A stretch of 64,000 nucleotides of DNA from Pogostemon cablin (taxonomy: Eukaryota; Streptophyta; Magnoliopsida; Lamiales; Lamiaceae): the NCBI GenBank assembly GCA_023678885.1, contig CM043006.1, positions 7,591,948 to 7,655,947 of the forward strand, given 5' to 3'. The notes beneath the pieces were generated by a model. That model saw nothing but the letters and a program-made list of their open reading frames with translations. It was not told the origin of the DNA and did not search any database. This document shows, piece after piece, positions 46,601 to 57,624 of this stretch. Every line of letters begins with the position of its first letter. Position 1 is the first letter of the stretch. The translations under genes and the position numbers were made by a program.

Positions 46601-47010
46601 GGCGCACGAGATGATGTTAGTTTATGAATACATTGCTAATGGTACTCTACGCGACCATCTCTACAAATTGAAGAATTCTCCTCCATTAACATGGAATCAA
46701 CGCCTCGAAATCTGCCTTGGCTCCGCCAAAGGATTGCAGTATCTCCACGACGGCGTCGTTCGAACCATTATCCAATATCCACCGTGATGTCAAGCCTAGC
46801 AACATCCTACTCGATGAGAAATGGATCGCCAAGATCAGCGATTTCGGGCTGTCGAAAATAAGCACCAAAGCGGGCGACACACACATCAGCACCGCCGCCG
46901 TGAAAGGCACATTCGGTTTCTTGGATCTAGATTACTTCATTTGATCACGGTTGACAGACAAATCGGATGTTTACACATTTGGCACATTTGGAATAGTACA
47001 TGTTTGATAG
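43690..47010 (+). pseudogene. FERONIA/CrRLK1L-type receptor kinase fragment, split by a solo LTR
   Basis: The N-terminal part is at 43697-43792 (HFSFRDIKTATHNFDDNFLI, GNVYIG). It continues after the LTR at 46454 as LIDGGATTVAIKRLG, EFVTEIETLSKIRHRHLVYL, IGYCNEAHEMMLVYEYIANG and LTWNQRLEICLGSAKGLQYL. Then come HRDVKPSNILLDEKWIAKIS and DFGLSKISTKAGDTHI. VAIK, HRD (HRDVKPSN) and DFG are all present. The glycine-rich loop is shortened (GVGGFG lost). A 7-base duplication near 46776 ('tatccaatatcca') shifts the frame, and a TGA at 46942 precedes LTDKSDVYTFG. Extracellular, transmembrane and C-terminal parts are absent. No introns, as in CrRLK1L genes. Not functional. Confidence 0.85.
43788..46453. 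mobile_element. Solo LTR (2.66 kb) inserted in the kinase fragment
   Basis: Starts TGTCACGCCCC (43793) and ends GGGGTATTACA (46448), with perfect 5-bp duplication ATAGG (43788-43792, 46449-46453). Removing it restores the kinase reading frame (VYIG then LIDGG). No priming site, polypurine tract or coding sequence inside, and no second LTR, so a solo LTR is the simplest reading. 44200-44500 holds short 'gaggacagtaagt' repeats, and 45600-45740 holds repeated 'cagcccatacccgtgctata' steps. Orientation not determined. Confidence 0.8.
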
Positions 47011-47345
47011 TTGAGTGGAATTGAACACGTTTATTTTCCCTTCAATTTTGAGGGCTTGTTCCGCAGTTAGTGATCTCCATTCCCGAATGATCTTTGGAGT
47101 AAACCCAATCAACGTTTATTAATGGATTCTACACTAGGACAAATTCCACACTAGGAGAAATTCCAGGAGTTCGACCTCACTAAGCGAACATAATTTGACT
47201 GTTCGGTTATGATAAGCGTAAATGTAATCGGTTATTGTATCAATTAATTTTCATAAGGTTATTTATGTCTTTTTAACAACAAATATTTTTAGGAAAAATA
47301 CTTATAGGGTATATTAAGTAAATTCAGGGTGCAAATAGCCGCCCC

Positions 47346-48704
47346 ATTTTTATCTATATTCATTTTGTATTGATAACCCATGAATGATATCCTAAGGAAA
47401 TGAAAAGGGTAGCTTGGGAATTTAAGTTTGAAAATGGCAAATTATAGATGGAATTTGAAAGGTGGGCAAAATAGATGTTATATCTTCACTTTAGGGCATT
47501 TTAAATTGTCTATAAAAATTACTCGTTCATTTGGAGGTTTCTATACACAAATTTGATTAAAATATTATTACTCGTTACATCCCTAATCATTAATCGTTTT
47601 GTTAGTTTTATAAGTTTTTCATTTTTATTTTTATATCAACTCGCCTCCTAGAACGATCTTAACTATTAAATTAAATTTTAATTCGATCTCCATTATAGAA
47701 TAAAATAAAATAATTAAATTTTTAAAAAAATAACTACCCACTACACCCTATTTTCAAATCATTAACCTCAGGTGCACTGCAAAATCATCCCAAATTTAGT
47801 CCTTTTTTGTCAATTTTAGTCTTTTAGTCTTGTTCCTTTTTCTTTTTTATTTTAATTCTTTTATAATTTATTTTTTTTCTTTGCTAAATTTATAGGACTT
47901 GAAGAATCTATAGATTTGCAAAATTTTTACAAAATAACTAATTTGAAAATCTAAAAAATTATTGAACTGAAATTGACATAAATGACTATAATAAAAGAAA
48001 AAAAATATTGACAAATTCTTGCTTGAGACCTCCATTTAGGTGAGACGGGTCTAAGAAGGGTACCCAGATATAATTTAATCTATTTTTATTAATAAATTAA
48101 TTTGTCTAATCCCTTAAAATTAGCTTCATTAGTTTTGATATAGGAGAGAGAAAAGAGTCTTCCCAAATTCAATACATCCCTCCATTCATCGAGGAGGGAG
48201 AAAAAGTCTTCCTAAATTCATTACATCCCTCCATCTATTGTCTGGAAGAAGAGAAAGAGTAATTGTAGAGTCTTCCCAAATTCCTAACATCACTCCATTG
48301 AAGATTGAACGAAGAAACATAGAAATGGGAAGTCCACGTTGATGCTGGGTAGTCCAAAGTCCAATTTTCAACTGACGAATGGATCGTGGACGTTGATGTT
48401 TCGCTGTTGGCCATCGATATTGGTATGAGTTCGACGAACAAATGTAGAACCTATCTACGGCGAATCGTCTTCAATTTTGGTATAACATAAAAGGGAAATC
48501 CATGAATATTGTTCCGTATTACGAGGTCAATGAAAATGTCGTTGAAGGTATGTTAATGCGTTCATTATTATAGTATGTCGCGAATTAGTGTAAGGTTATT
48601 ATTTGTTTTTTATTGTATGTGAAATGTCATTATTTGAGTTGAATGCTGTAGTATGATAGTTTTATGTTACAATATGTTATTTGATCGCTGTAGTATGTCA
48701 TAGT
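47346..48704. other. Intergenic DNA with a short tandem repeat
   Basis: No gene supported. A unit of about 60 bp ('gtcttcccaaattc' with 'catccctccatt') occurs three times at about 48150-48300. Sequence near 48030 ('ggtgagacgggtctaag') is a fragment of the inverted-repeat family seen at 32184. Confidence 0.5.
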
Positions 48705-50255
48705 TGATGAGAATAATAATTCACGTATTATGAGCTCTGATTTGTATGGAAATCGAGTACGATTTGGGCTATTATCAAGACAAATCGGTATGTTTAGGGA
48801 ACATCCACGAATCAGATGTTACTGAGGCTATTTGAGCATATTTATATAGGAAAACATGATATAAGTGCTCAGAATAAAAAAACACGAGTTTTGAGACGCC
48901 GCTCGACCGGCACTATTTGGTCGAGCAGGGTTGAAGTTGGTCAAGTGAGTGTCTGTATAGAGTTTCAGCGAACAGGGAGGTCGCTCGACCACCGCTTGAC
49001 CTAGCCGAAGTCCGCTCGACCTCGATAGTTTTGGTCGAGCGGGGACACACACGCCTATTTTTGGAATTTTCGATCCTCCAGTGCGTGAATTGACATATTT
49101 TCCAAGAAAAAGTCCAGCAAAGGTCCATGAGAAGAGTTTTACAAGTATAAAAAGGGATGTCGATCAATAAAAAAGAGAGTTAGATTCCACATCTATCCTA
49201 CACCACATCCAAACCCTAACTCCATCCGCAGGAGCTGTAGAGAGAGATTCGTGCAGCGAATCAAGTGAAAACTAAGTGAAGATTCAAGAAGGAGCGAGAA
49301 GCGACGGCGCACACATCTAGGGTTTACTTCGCAATTTAATCTTTCTTGTAATTTTCAAGACTATGAGTAAGATCTATCCAAACACCATAATCATTCTTCG
49401 AAGCGTCATGAGCTAGAACCGCTTTAGTAGTTCTAGGGTTATGAAGGTCTTTATCTAGTTAATTGAATTTCAGTGTGTATACTCCGTACAATACTACTTG
49501 TGGATTTATTTTACATAAGATAATTATTTATTAATTCATACTCAGAGTAGTTTTATGCATCTTTAACTGTTATGTAGAGTCTGAATACATATCTTGGTTA
49601 TTGATTGAGTGCGTTCACTGTTGAGCAGAATTTTATGTTATGATTCTAAGTGAGGGGACTCCAAAGCTTCATTAGAACTATCTTATATAAATACTTATTA
49701 ATTAAATTGAATGCGGGTTAGTAAGTAGGATAAAGAGGATAATTATATAGTACCTATAAAGGGAGATCATATCGGGTTAGAGTACTTAGTGCACGAGAAA
49801 TAATTGATACTGATAGTACCTAGAATGGGGGTATAATTATGTTATTGATCCAAGGCGATTTACATGTGTTACACGTATATTTACTTGTGTCAATAGAGTA
49901 GATTTGCATGGCTTAGTGATGCGTCCATAATCCACAAGGCAGAGTCGGACATTGACATACGGAAGGGAGATTAATTAGTTAAACTAGATAGCCAGAAGAA
50001 CTACCTATCTTCTCACTTATTAACTCTCGTTTATCTCTACTATCTATATTTATTTGTTAATTATTATTCTGTTTATTAGATTAGTAACCATTCTACAACT
50101 TAAATTGCTAAATAATAGTTTCTCTTAATATGAATAATAATAAATTGATAACGAATCATCCTTTGGGTTCGATAATATAACTTGGTCGCTTATCTAAGCT
50201 ACAATCTCATCCTTCATACTTGGGAATTAATATTGTGTTGAGAAAACGCTCATCA
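48705..50255 (+). repeat. 5' LTR of the Athila-type element
   Basis: 1,551 bp, TGATGAG...CTCATCA, aligned with 63365-64000. Carries several GCTCGACC/GGTCGAGC motifs, including a perfect 10-bp-stem hairpin at 49012-49042. Confidence 0.92.
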
Positions 50256-50261
50256 AGTTTC

Positions 50262-50280
50262 TGGCGCCGTTACCAGGGAC
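50262..50280 (+). other. Primer binding site, tRNA-Asp type
   Basis: TGGCGCCGTTACCAGGGAC, six bases after the LTR. It differs at two positions from the common Athila site. Confidence 0.88.
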
Positions 50281-50370
50281 AGTTGTCTTTATCTATTTTA
50301 TTGTTTTTATTTCAATTGAAACTACTCCATACTTGTCTTTAATTTCTAAAGCTTAAATTTTCTTAGGTGT

Positions 50371-51361
50371 ATGCACACTAGAACGAAGGGAGCAACATTA
50401 ATGCCTTTTGATCTAGAAATTGGAGCATCATTGAGGAAGAAGAAGGCAAAGAAGAAGAAGAAAAAGAACTTAGAAGCAACGAAAGCTCTTAATTTAGGAG
50501 TTGAAGTTGAAGTACTGAACTAGGAAGCAATTGAAGTTGCAACCGGAGATAAATCGGAAGCAGAAGCAGTCAACATGGCCCAAGATAGGATAAATCCGGA
50601 TAATATTTCCCTCCGTGAAGTCTTTAAGAATAACGGAGAAGGCAACGTGGGGCTGTTAGGAGCGCATGGAGCTGATGTAGATTTTGATCTCCACTCCTCT
50701 CTTATCAGAATGATAGAAAGAAACTCCTTCTCTGGGGAAACTTTCGAGGATCCTCAACAACATCTTAATAAGTTCCTTAGTTATGCAAGCACACAAAAGG
50801 ATGCAGGAACTCATGAAGATGCAAGGAGGATCTTGTTATTTAAATTTTCGCTTACTAAAAGAGCGAGAGATTGGTACTACACTCTTAGTGTTGCTGAATG
50901 CACTACCTGGGAGCAATTGAAAGTGAAGTTCTTGGAGAGATACATGCCACCTTCAAAGGTGTTTAGAATGAAGCAAGACATCAATCAATTTGCTATCCGT
51001 AGTGGAGAGAAATTTCATGAAGTTTGGGACATATTTAAAGACATGTTTCGCAAGTGTCCACAGTATGGGTTATCTAAAGCTCAATACATTAGAATTTTTT
51101 TACAACAGGTTAGATTGTGATTCTCGTGTTTTACTGGATGCTTCATCAAATAGAGCATTACTCACAAAGACACCCGTTGAGGCCAAAAAGCTCTTTGAGG
51201 ATATTTCGATGAATTCAAGAGATTGGCTGACTGATAGAGTGAGGGGTACCTCTGTACTTGGAAATGTAGCGCAGGTAGAGCACACTATGGTGAAGTCAAG
51301 TAGAGAAGATGAGATCATCTCTAGCTTGGCAAATATCAACAAGCTACTTAAATCCCAATAA
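50371..51361 (+). pseudogene. Athila gag
   Basis: The start ATG at 50371 (MHTRTKGATLMPFDLEIG) fits Athila leaders. A Lys-rich stretch follows, then an in-frame TAG at 50521, then the gag core: NSFSGETFEDPQQHLNKFL, RILLFKFSLTKRARDWYYTL, TTWEQLKVKFLERYMPPSK (the retrotrans_gag-type region). Near 51095 a 1-base shift moves the frame. It then continues as FFYNRLDCDSRVLLDASSNR and ALLTKTPVEAKKLFEDIS. Gag builds the virus-like particle. Not translatable as one protein. Confidence 0.88.
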
Positions 51362-52300
51362 AAGTAAATAACGGAGATGTCGCAGAGAGTACTAATGATG
51401 ATGCAGCAGGATATTGGTGAAGAAGCAAACTATGCCATGGGTCAAAGTATTCAAGGAACTAGATTTCAAAATCAAGAAAACTGAAATTACCAAGGGAACT
51501 ATAACAATCGTGGTCTCTTGGGTAATTATCAACAATCAAGAAGGTCGGAATTTTCTTGGAGCAATCCGAATGCAGCAATCAAACCTCCTATAGGTGTTGA
51601 TCCGGGTGCTAAGATCGAGAAAGAGTAACCTAGTTTGGAAGATACTGTGAACCGATATGTGGCTAGGAATGATGCAAGGGTGGATTATTTGGAAGCAAAG
51701 ATAGACTCAAATCATGATGAATTATCCAAGCATATGAAGGATCTTATATTGTTGATGGGAGAGATGGCGGGGAATATGAACAAGCTTACGCAAATGGTGG
51801 AGAAAGGAAAATTTCCTTCTCAAAGCATAACAAACCCGAAATCTTGTAATGCCATCATTTTGAGGTCAGGAACGTAGTATGAAGGTCCAATGCTACCAGT
51901 CACAGAAAATGGAGAAGTCTCATCTCCGCTCGACCACCACTCGACCAAGCCACTTGGTCGAGCTGAGGTCGAGAAGCACTCTGAGGTCCAAAGAAGTCAC
52001 GATAAGAGTATAGACACCCCGCTTGACCAAAACACTGCCGCTCAACCAGACCTGTCTGGTCCAGTTAAGGTCGAGCGGACTCCTGTATACTTGAATAGTC
52101 AAAGTCAGATTGCAGGTACTTAGTTCGACCATTATCAGGTCGCTCGACCAAACCTTTTTGGCCGAGTGGAGGTCGAGCAAGGTCTTACGACACCGATTTC
52201 CATATAGGACATTACACCTGCAATTCAGAACCCTTCAGTACCATCACAAGAGCAAAATAATGAGCAGATAGTAGAGAAAAAATGGGAAAGAGCCAAGAGA
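51362..52300 (+). pseudogene. Athila gag tail with GCTCGACC-rich insert
   Basis: 51380-51620 holds an Asn/Gln-rich remnant with stops. 51635-51877 is open and ends in KSCNAIILRSGT, a standard Athila block. 51925-52175 is a proline-poor linker whose DNA is packed with GCTCGACC and GGTCGAGC motifs, in frame up to a TAG near 52121. This motif-rich block looks inserted relative to the usual spacing between the RSGT block and protease. Confidence 0.75.
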
Positions 52301-53148
52301 TTGAGAGCCGAGAAGGACAAAGCGAAGGAGGTCGAACACGATGAGTGGAGAATCCCTAAAACTAAGATACCTCCTCTGTTTCCTTACAGGTTACTTAAGA
52401 AGGGATTGGAAGTAAAGTTCAAGAGGTTTTCGGATATCATGAACAAGATAAGCTTGAACATTCCTTTCTCTGAAGCAATAATGGAGATGTCATACTATGC
52501 CCGATTTTTTAAGGATATCATATTGAAAAAGAGGAGCTTGAACGGAGTTGAAACTATTAATCTATTTGAGAACTGCAGCTCGATCATTCAGAGAAAGCTG
52601 CTAGCAAAGTTGAAGGATCCAGGAAGCTTCACGATTCTATGTGAAATTGGAAAGGGGCTGGCATGAAAAGTTTTGTGCGATCTTGGTGCAAGAATTAACT
52701 TGATGCCCTTATCTATATTTAAGAAGCTAAGTTTGGGGAGCTCGCTCCCACAATTTTCTATTGGGGTATAGGTCCATGATTTTTTCGAAATGGGTGATAG
52801 AAGGTGTACTTGTGAAAGTAGAGAAGCTTGTCTTTCCTATGGATTTTCTGGTGCTAGAGATGGAAGATGACAAGGATAATGTCCCTCTTATAGATAGGGA
52901 GGCCATTCCTTGCCACAATTGGAGCTATGATCGATATTAAAAAGGGTGAGCTTAGACTTCGTATGGATAATGAAGAGGTTCTGTTCAACCTCGACAAAGC
53001 GATGAAGATGCCTATGGAGACACAATGTTACAACATTGATGTGGTGGAGGAGATCGTGAAGGAAGACATGCCCTTGATTCTTTCAAAGGATCCATTGGAG
53101 ACATGCTTGGCAGAATCTCTTTACTTGTCCCACTACGGAGCTAGATGA
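52301..53148 (+). pseudogene. Athila protease region
   Basis: The lead-in PPLFPYRLLKKGLEVKFKRF, SYYARFFKDIILKKR and LKDPGSFTILCEIG match Athila. After an in-frame TGA at 52664 comes the aspartic-protease site VLCDLGARINLMPLSIFKKL; Athila elements carry DLGA where others have DSGA. The remainder, with frameshifts, gives LVLEMEDDKDNVPLIDR-like and IDIKKGELRLRMDNEEVLFN. The protease would cut the polyprotein. Broken. Confidence 0.82.
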
Positions 53149-53194
53149 TCTCTCCAATGAGGTATATATTGAATTTCTTGAAAACTTACTTGTT

Positions 53195-54132
53195 TTGGGT
53201 GATGATAGGTGTGAACAAAAAAGAACCAAGTTTGAAGAGGTAAAGTGGACTAGGCAGTACCTACCCTTTGATAGAGAGAGCACACCGAAAGAAGAGAAGA
53301 ATGAGGAGTTGAAGCTGCTACCGAAACACTTGAAGTATGCCTACTTAGGCGACAATGAAACTTATCCGGTAATTGTATCTTCTTCTCTTACTAATGAGCA
53401 ACTTGAAGATTTGTTAGATGTGCTTTGAAAGTATGTCTGCTATTGGATGGTTTCTTGATGATTTGAAAGATATTAGTCCATCATATTGCATGCATAAAAT
53501 AAAGTTGCTAGATGAAGCTAAGGATGTATTCAGAATCAGCAGAGGGTCAACCCCGCTATTCAAGAAGTGATTAGGAAGCAAATCTTAATGTGGTTAGATG
53601 CAGGAATTATTTATCCCATTAGTGATAGTCCCCACATGAGTCAACTGCATGTTGTAGCTAAAAAGGGGGGGCATGACTATTTTGAAAGCAGATGATGGGG
53701 AAACATTAGCCACTAGGATTCATACGGGATGACGTGTGTACTGATTATAGGAAACTGAATGAAAATACATGCAAAGACCATTTCCCTCTTCCTTTCATGG
53801 ATCAAATGTTGGATAGCCTAGTAGGGTATGAGTTTTATTGTTTCTTGGATGGGTATTTGGGTTATAATCAAATCATGATTACACCCGAGGATCAGGGAAA
53901 GACTACTTTTACTTGCCCTTATAGAACCTTTGCTTTTAGAAAAATGCCTTTTGGATTGTGTAATGCACTTGCTACATTTCAGCGTTGCATGATGGCTATA
54001 ATTGATGGGTTGATAGAGAAAATCATGGAGGTGTTTATGGATGATTTTTCTATTTTTGGTTCCTCCTTTGATATTTGTTTGTCTAACCCGTCTATTGTTT
54101 TCAAGAGATGTCAAAAACTAATCTTTTCTTAA
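53195..54132 (+). pseudogene. Athila reverse transcriptase
   Basis: A lead-in at 53540-53680 (NPAIQEVIRKQILMWLDAGI, HVVAKKGG) is followed by the main open piece from 53734. That gives VCTDYRKLNENTCKDHFPLP, FMDQMLDSLVGYEFYCFLDG, KTTFTCPYRTFAFRKMPFGL, TFQRCMMAIIDGLIEKIMEV and the catalytic FMDD in VFMDDFSIFGSSFD. FMDD is normal for Athila. The frame is disrupted at about 53690 and at 54132. Confidence 0.9.
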
Positions 54133-54865
54133 ATTGGGAAAAGTGTCACTTCATGGTGAGAGATGAGATTGTTCTTGGGCATCATATTTCGGCTAAGGGA
54201 TTGCAAGTTGATGCTAAGGTGGTGGCAATTGAGAAGCTTCCACCACATATTAATGAGAAGGGAGTGCGGTATTTCCTTGGACACGCCGGATTCTATAGAA
54301 GATTTATCAAAGACTTTTCAAAATACTCCAATCCCTTATCTCACTTACTTGAAAAGATATTCCTTTTCTTTTTTTATTATGAATGTCTAATAGTTTTTGA
54401 GGTTTTGAAAAATGAGCTTATTACTGCACCTATCTTGATCACACCGGATTGGACTCAGCCGTTTGTACTTATGTGTGATGCAAGTGATCTAACACTTAAA
54501 GTGGTGCTTGGGCAGCTGAGGGAAAAGAAGTTATGGCCATCTACTATCCGAGCAAAACTTTTAATACAACACAAAAGAATTACACTATTATCGAAAAGGA
54601 GTTTCTAGCTGTTGTGTATGCATTCAACAAGTTTCGTCAGTATTTAGTTGGCATGAAGACTATAGTGTACACGGATCATTCTGCGATCCGGTACTTGATG
54701 GAGAAGAAGGAAGCTAAGCCAAGGATTATTCAATGGATCTTTCTTCTGCAAGAGTTTGATATGGAGATCCGGGACAAGAAAAGAATGAAGAATATTTTGG
54801 CGGATCACCTATCAAGGTTAGAAACAAGGGAGCATTGTGATGAGCCATTCGAATATATAGAATAG
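54108..54865 (+). pseudogene. Athila RT thumb and RNase H
   Basis: LNWEKCHFMVRDEIVLGHHI, RYFLGHAGFYRRFIKDFSKY and FVLMCDASDLTLKVVLGQ are RT connection and the start of RNase H. After a frameshift near 54540 come YYPSKTFNTTQKNYTIIEKE, FLAVVYAFNKFRQYLVG, VYTDHSAIRYLM and KKRMKNILADHLSRLE. The catalytic Asp, Glu and Asp positions are visible (DAS, EKE, TDH). The frame ends at TAG, 54863-54865. Confidence 0.88.
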
Positions 54866-57624
54866 ATGTTCCCGGATGAGAAGATTATGGCAGTGTTTGC
54901 TGAAGGAGCGGAGAGAGCTTATGTAGTAGCTACTCAAGGAATGGATCCATGGTATGCGGATTATGTCAACTACATTGCAGTTGGTGAAATTCCTAAAGGT
55001 CTCAATAGATATCAACTTGCTAAATTTAAGAGAGATGTTGACTTTCATATGGTATGATCCGTTCGTCTACAAAATTTGTACGGATTCTATCATCTGTAGG
55101 TGTGTGCCCGAGATGGAGATGGAGAGTGTTCTTGATTTTTGTCATACACAACCTAATGGGGGCATTTCGGAGCCCAAAAGACTGCAGCTAAGGTACTTCA
55201 ATCCGCTTTATATTGGCCTACTGTTGGCGCTTGGATCGTTTGGTTAACATGACCCATTAGGGTTCCATACGTTTCTAATATCAGCGGAAGCAATAAAACA
55301 TGAAACGTATTACCGTTCACCAGGGTATGTTGAAGAAAGTTGATTCACGCTGACAGACTGTGCAGTCCCACGAGAATGGCCATAACTTCCTCGTCTGATG
55401 TCGGAATTGAATAATCTTTGTGCTCTGACGATTCTCTCTTCAATGGATTTCCGTCAGTATATTGATCATCAAATTCTGATCACTGTGCGATTTTATATAA
55501 ATTTCGCAAGATGGCAGACAGCAGCAGCAAACTACCTTCTAATCTTCTGCCGTATGTCCCAAGTCCGATCTCGACGTCGTGTGGGCGACGATCTACGAGA
55601 CCTCCTCAATCTGCTCTCAACCCTCATCACACGTGAATGATCAATTAGATTTGATTAGATTAGGGTTCCAGATAAGCTGAGGTGACTTATATACATGGGC
55701 TACAGCAGGGACCAGGAGGAGAAATTGGGTTGGGCCTCCATTGGGCTTAAGTATCCAAGCTTAGCCCAAAGCTTATACATAAGTCCAATAATAATAATAT
55801 ATTCCACTAAAATATTATTATTGCACTGCCTTTCCAATCCCAAAATTACGTTTTGGGCTCCTTCTTATTATGAGCCCGTTAGTCTCCCCATGTTTAAGAT
55901 ATACAATGTCCATTAATTAATTTAAGTTACTGACAACTCAATTAATTAATATCTCATCCAAGAGTAGTACCACTCAACCTCATTATCATGCCGGAATAAA
56001 TTCCACCTGCAGGGTTTACATGATAATCCTTATGAGCTCCTCAAGGGGACATCATCAACCTATGACGGACACGGATTCCTTCTACAATCAACAGCACACC
56101 ATAAAGACATCACTACTTCCCAACTCATCGAGTTTGTTGATTTAATTACATGTAAATCTCACCCATTGATGAATCAAAGAAATACATACTGCCCTACGTG
56201 TCGAGGTTATTGTATAGGGATTAAGAGCACGAACTTCCATAATAACAGAGATCAAGTTCTCCTATAAGTCAGTATAAGTCGAACGATCTCAAGCGGTCCT
56301 GCTCAATACACACAAGTGCACTAATGTGATTCTATAGCCAAGACAAGCTAATACCAAATCACACTACAACCATCCCGATAGAGAGTCCCCATCTATCTCG
56401 GTTGTGAGCATCTGTTTATACTTTATAAGGAAACCGATAATATGATCTTCCGCGTGTTATCGCACAACATATTATCTACAGTATAAAGTAAGTGGACTAT
56501 TGCATCGTGCATATAAATAAATTATAAGATGCAATCATTTGATCATATGATTCTTATTTCAAATTAATTGTTATAACATTGTTCATACAAAAAGCTAGAA
56601 TTTTAGTATACAATCCAACACCTACCTTATTTAAAGATTGTGAATCCTATGTAGCGACATGCGATAGATGTCAAAGGATGGGAAACATAAGCAAGAGGGA
56701 TGAGATGCCACTTCAGCCAAGCATTGCGGTAGAAATTTTTGATGTATGGGGCATTGATTTTATGGGGCACTTTCCCCCATCTAATGGATTCCTATACATC
56801 CTACTTGCTGTTAACTATGTTTCTAAGTGGGTGGATGCTATTCCTACCCACATGAATGATGCAAAGACGGTCTTGTCATTCATAAAGAAACATATTTTTT
56901 CCCGCTACGGAGTTTCTAGAGCATTAGTAAGTGATGGAGGTTCGCACTTTGTCAACAAGCTTACTGAAAAATTTCTCAAAGAGTATGGTGTTAAGCATAG
57001 GGTTACTACACCCTATCATCCTCAAGCGAATGGGCAAGCAGAAGTTTCTAACTAGCAAGTGAAATAAATCCTGGAGAAAGTAGTAGGAACCAATAGGAAG
57101 GATTGGGCTATGAAGCTCGATGATGTCTTTTGGGAGTTGCGAACATCATACAAGACTGTGCTAGAAATATCACCTTATCAAATTGTCTATGGGAAACCGT
57201 GCCACTTACCCGTAGAGATTCAGCATAAGTCTTTTTGGGCCGTGAGGAGCTTGAACTTATCCATTAGGGAGGCCAAGGACTTAAGGTTGACTCACATCAA
57301 TCAATTGGATGAGTTTAGAAGTTAAGCTTTCAAGAGCTCGGTGATCTATAAAGAGAGAATGAAGAAATGACATGATTCAAAAATCACTTTCAAAGAGTTC
57401 AAAGAAGGAGATGAGGTATTACTATTTAACCTCGATTGAAGCTTTTTGCAAAAAAAATGAAATTGAAGTGGATGGGACTGTTCATTATACATAGAGCCTG
57501 CAGAGGGGGGAGTTTTGAGATCATGGACAAAGATGGATACATCATAGCGGCGAATGAGCATCGATTGAAGCACTTTAAGTCGCCGGATGATGCTTGTGTT
57601 GTCTTTGAAGATACCTTGCATTGA
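54866..57624 (+). pseudogene. Athila integrase, interrupted by a solo LTR
   Basis: 54866-55221 gives the lead-in with PWYADYVNYIAVGEIPKGL and the start of the zinc-binding region. It resumes at 56626 with LFKDCESYVATCDRCQRMGN. The catalytic core follows: VWGIDFMGHFPPSNGF (first Asp), ALVSDGGSHFVN (second Asp), YHPQANGQAEVSN (Glu). A TAG follows, then SPYQIVYGKPCHLPVEIQ and a C-terminal part to 57624. Several stops and shifts occur after 57055. The three acidic catalytic residues are all retained. Confidence 0.88.
55217..56625 (-). mobile_element. Solo LTR of the Copia B family inserted in integrase
   Basis: 55222-56620 (1,399 bp) is the reverse complement of the LTRs at 10426-11802 and 22628-24013, complete from TGTTGG to CCAACA. 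The 5-bp duplication CCTAC (55217-55221, 56621-56625) is perfect. Joining the flanks restores the integrase frame. Arose by LTR-LTR recombination of a full element. Confidence 0.95.

Larger units (their letters stand above)
43321..47345. mobile_element. Mutator-like inverted-repeat element carrying kinase sequence (Pack-MULE-like)
   Basis: The left arm (43321-43442, starting GGGAGGCTATTTGCACCC) and right arm (47169-47345, ending GGGTGCAAATAGCCGCCCC) are long inverted repeats. The left arm lacks about 55 bases present in the right. Flanks 'taattttat' and 'catttttat' agree at 7 of 9 positions, fitting a worn 9-bp Mutator-type duplication. No transposase is present. Between the arms is a receptor-kinase fragment, later split by a solo LTR. 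Long arms, a 9-bp duplication and host-gene cargo are the Pack-MULE pattern; assignment is inference. Confidence 0.65.
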
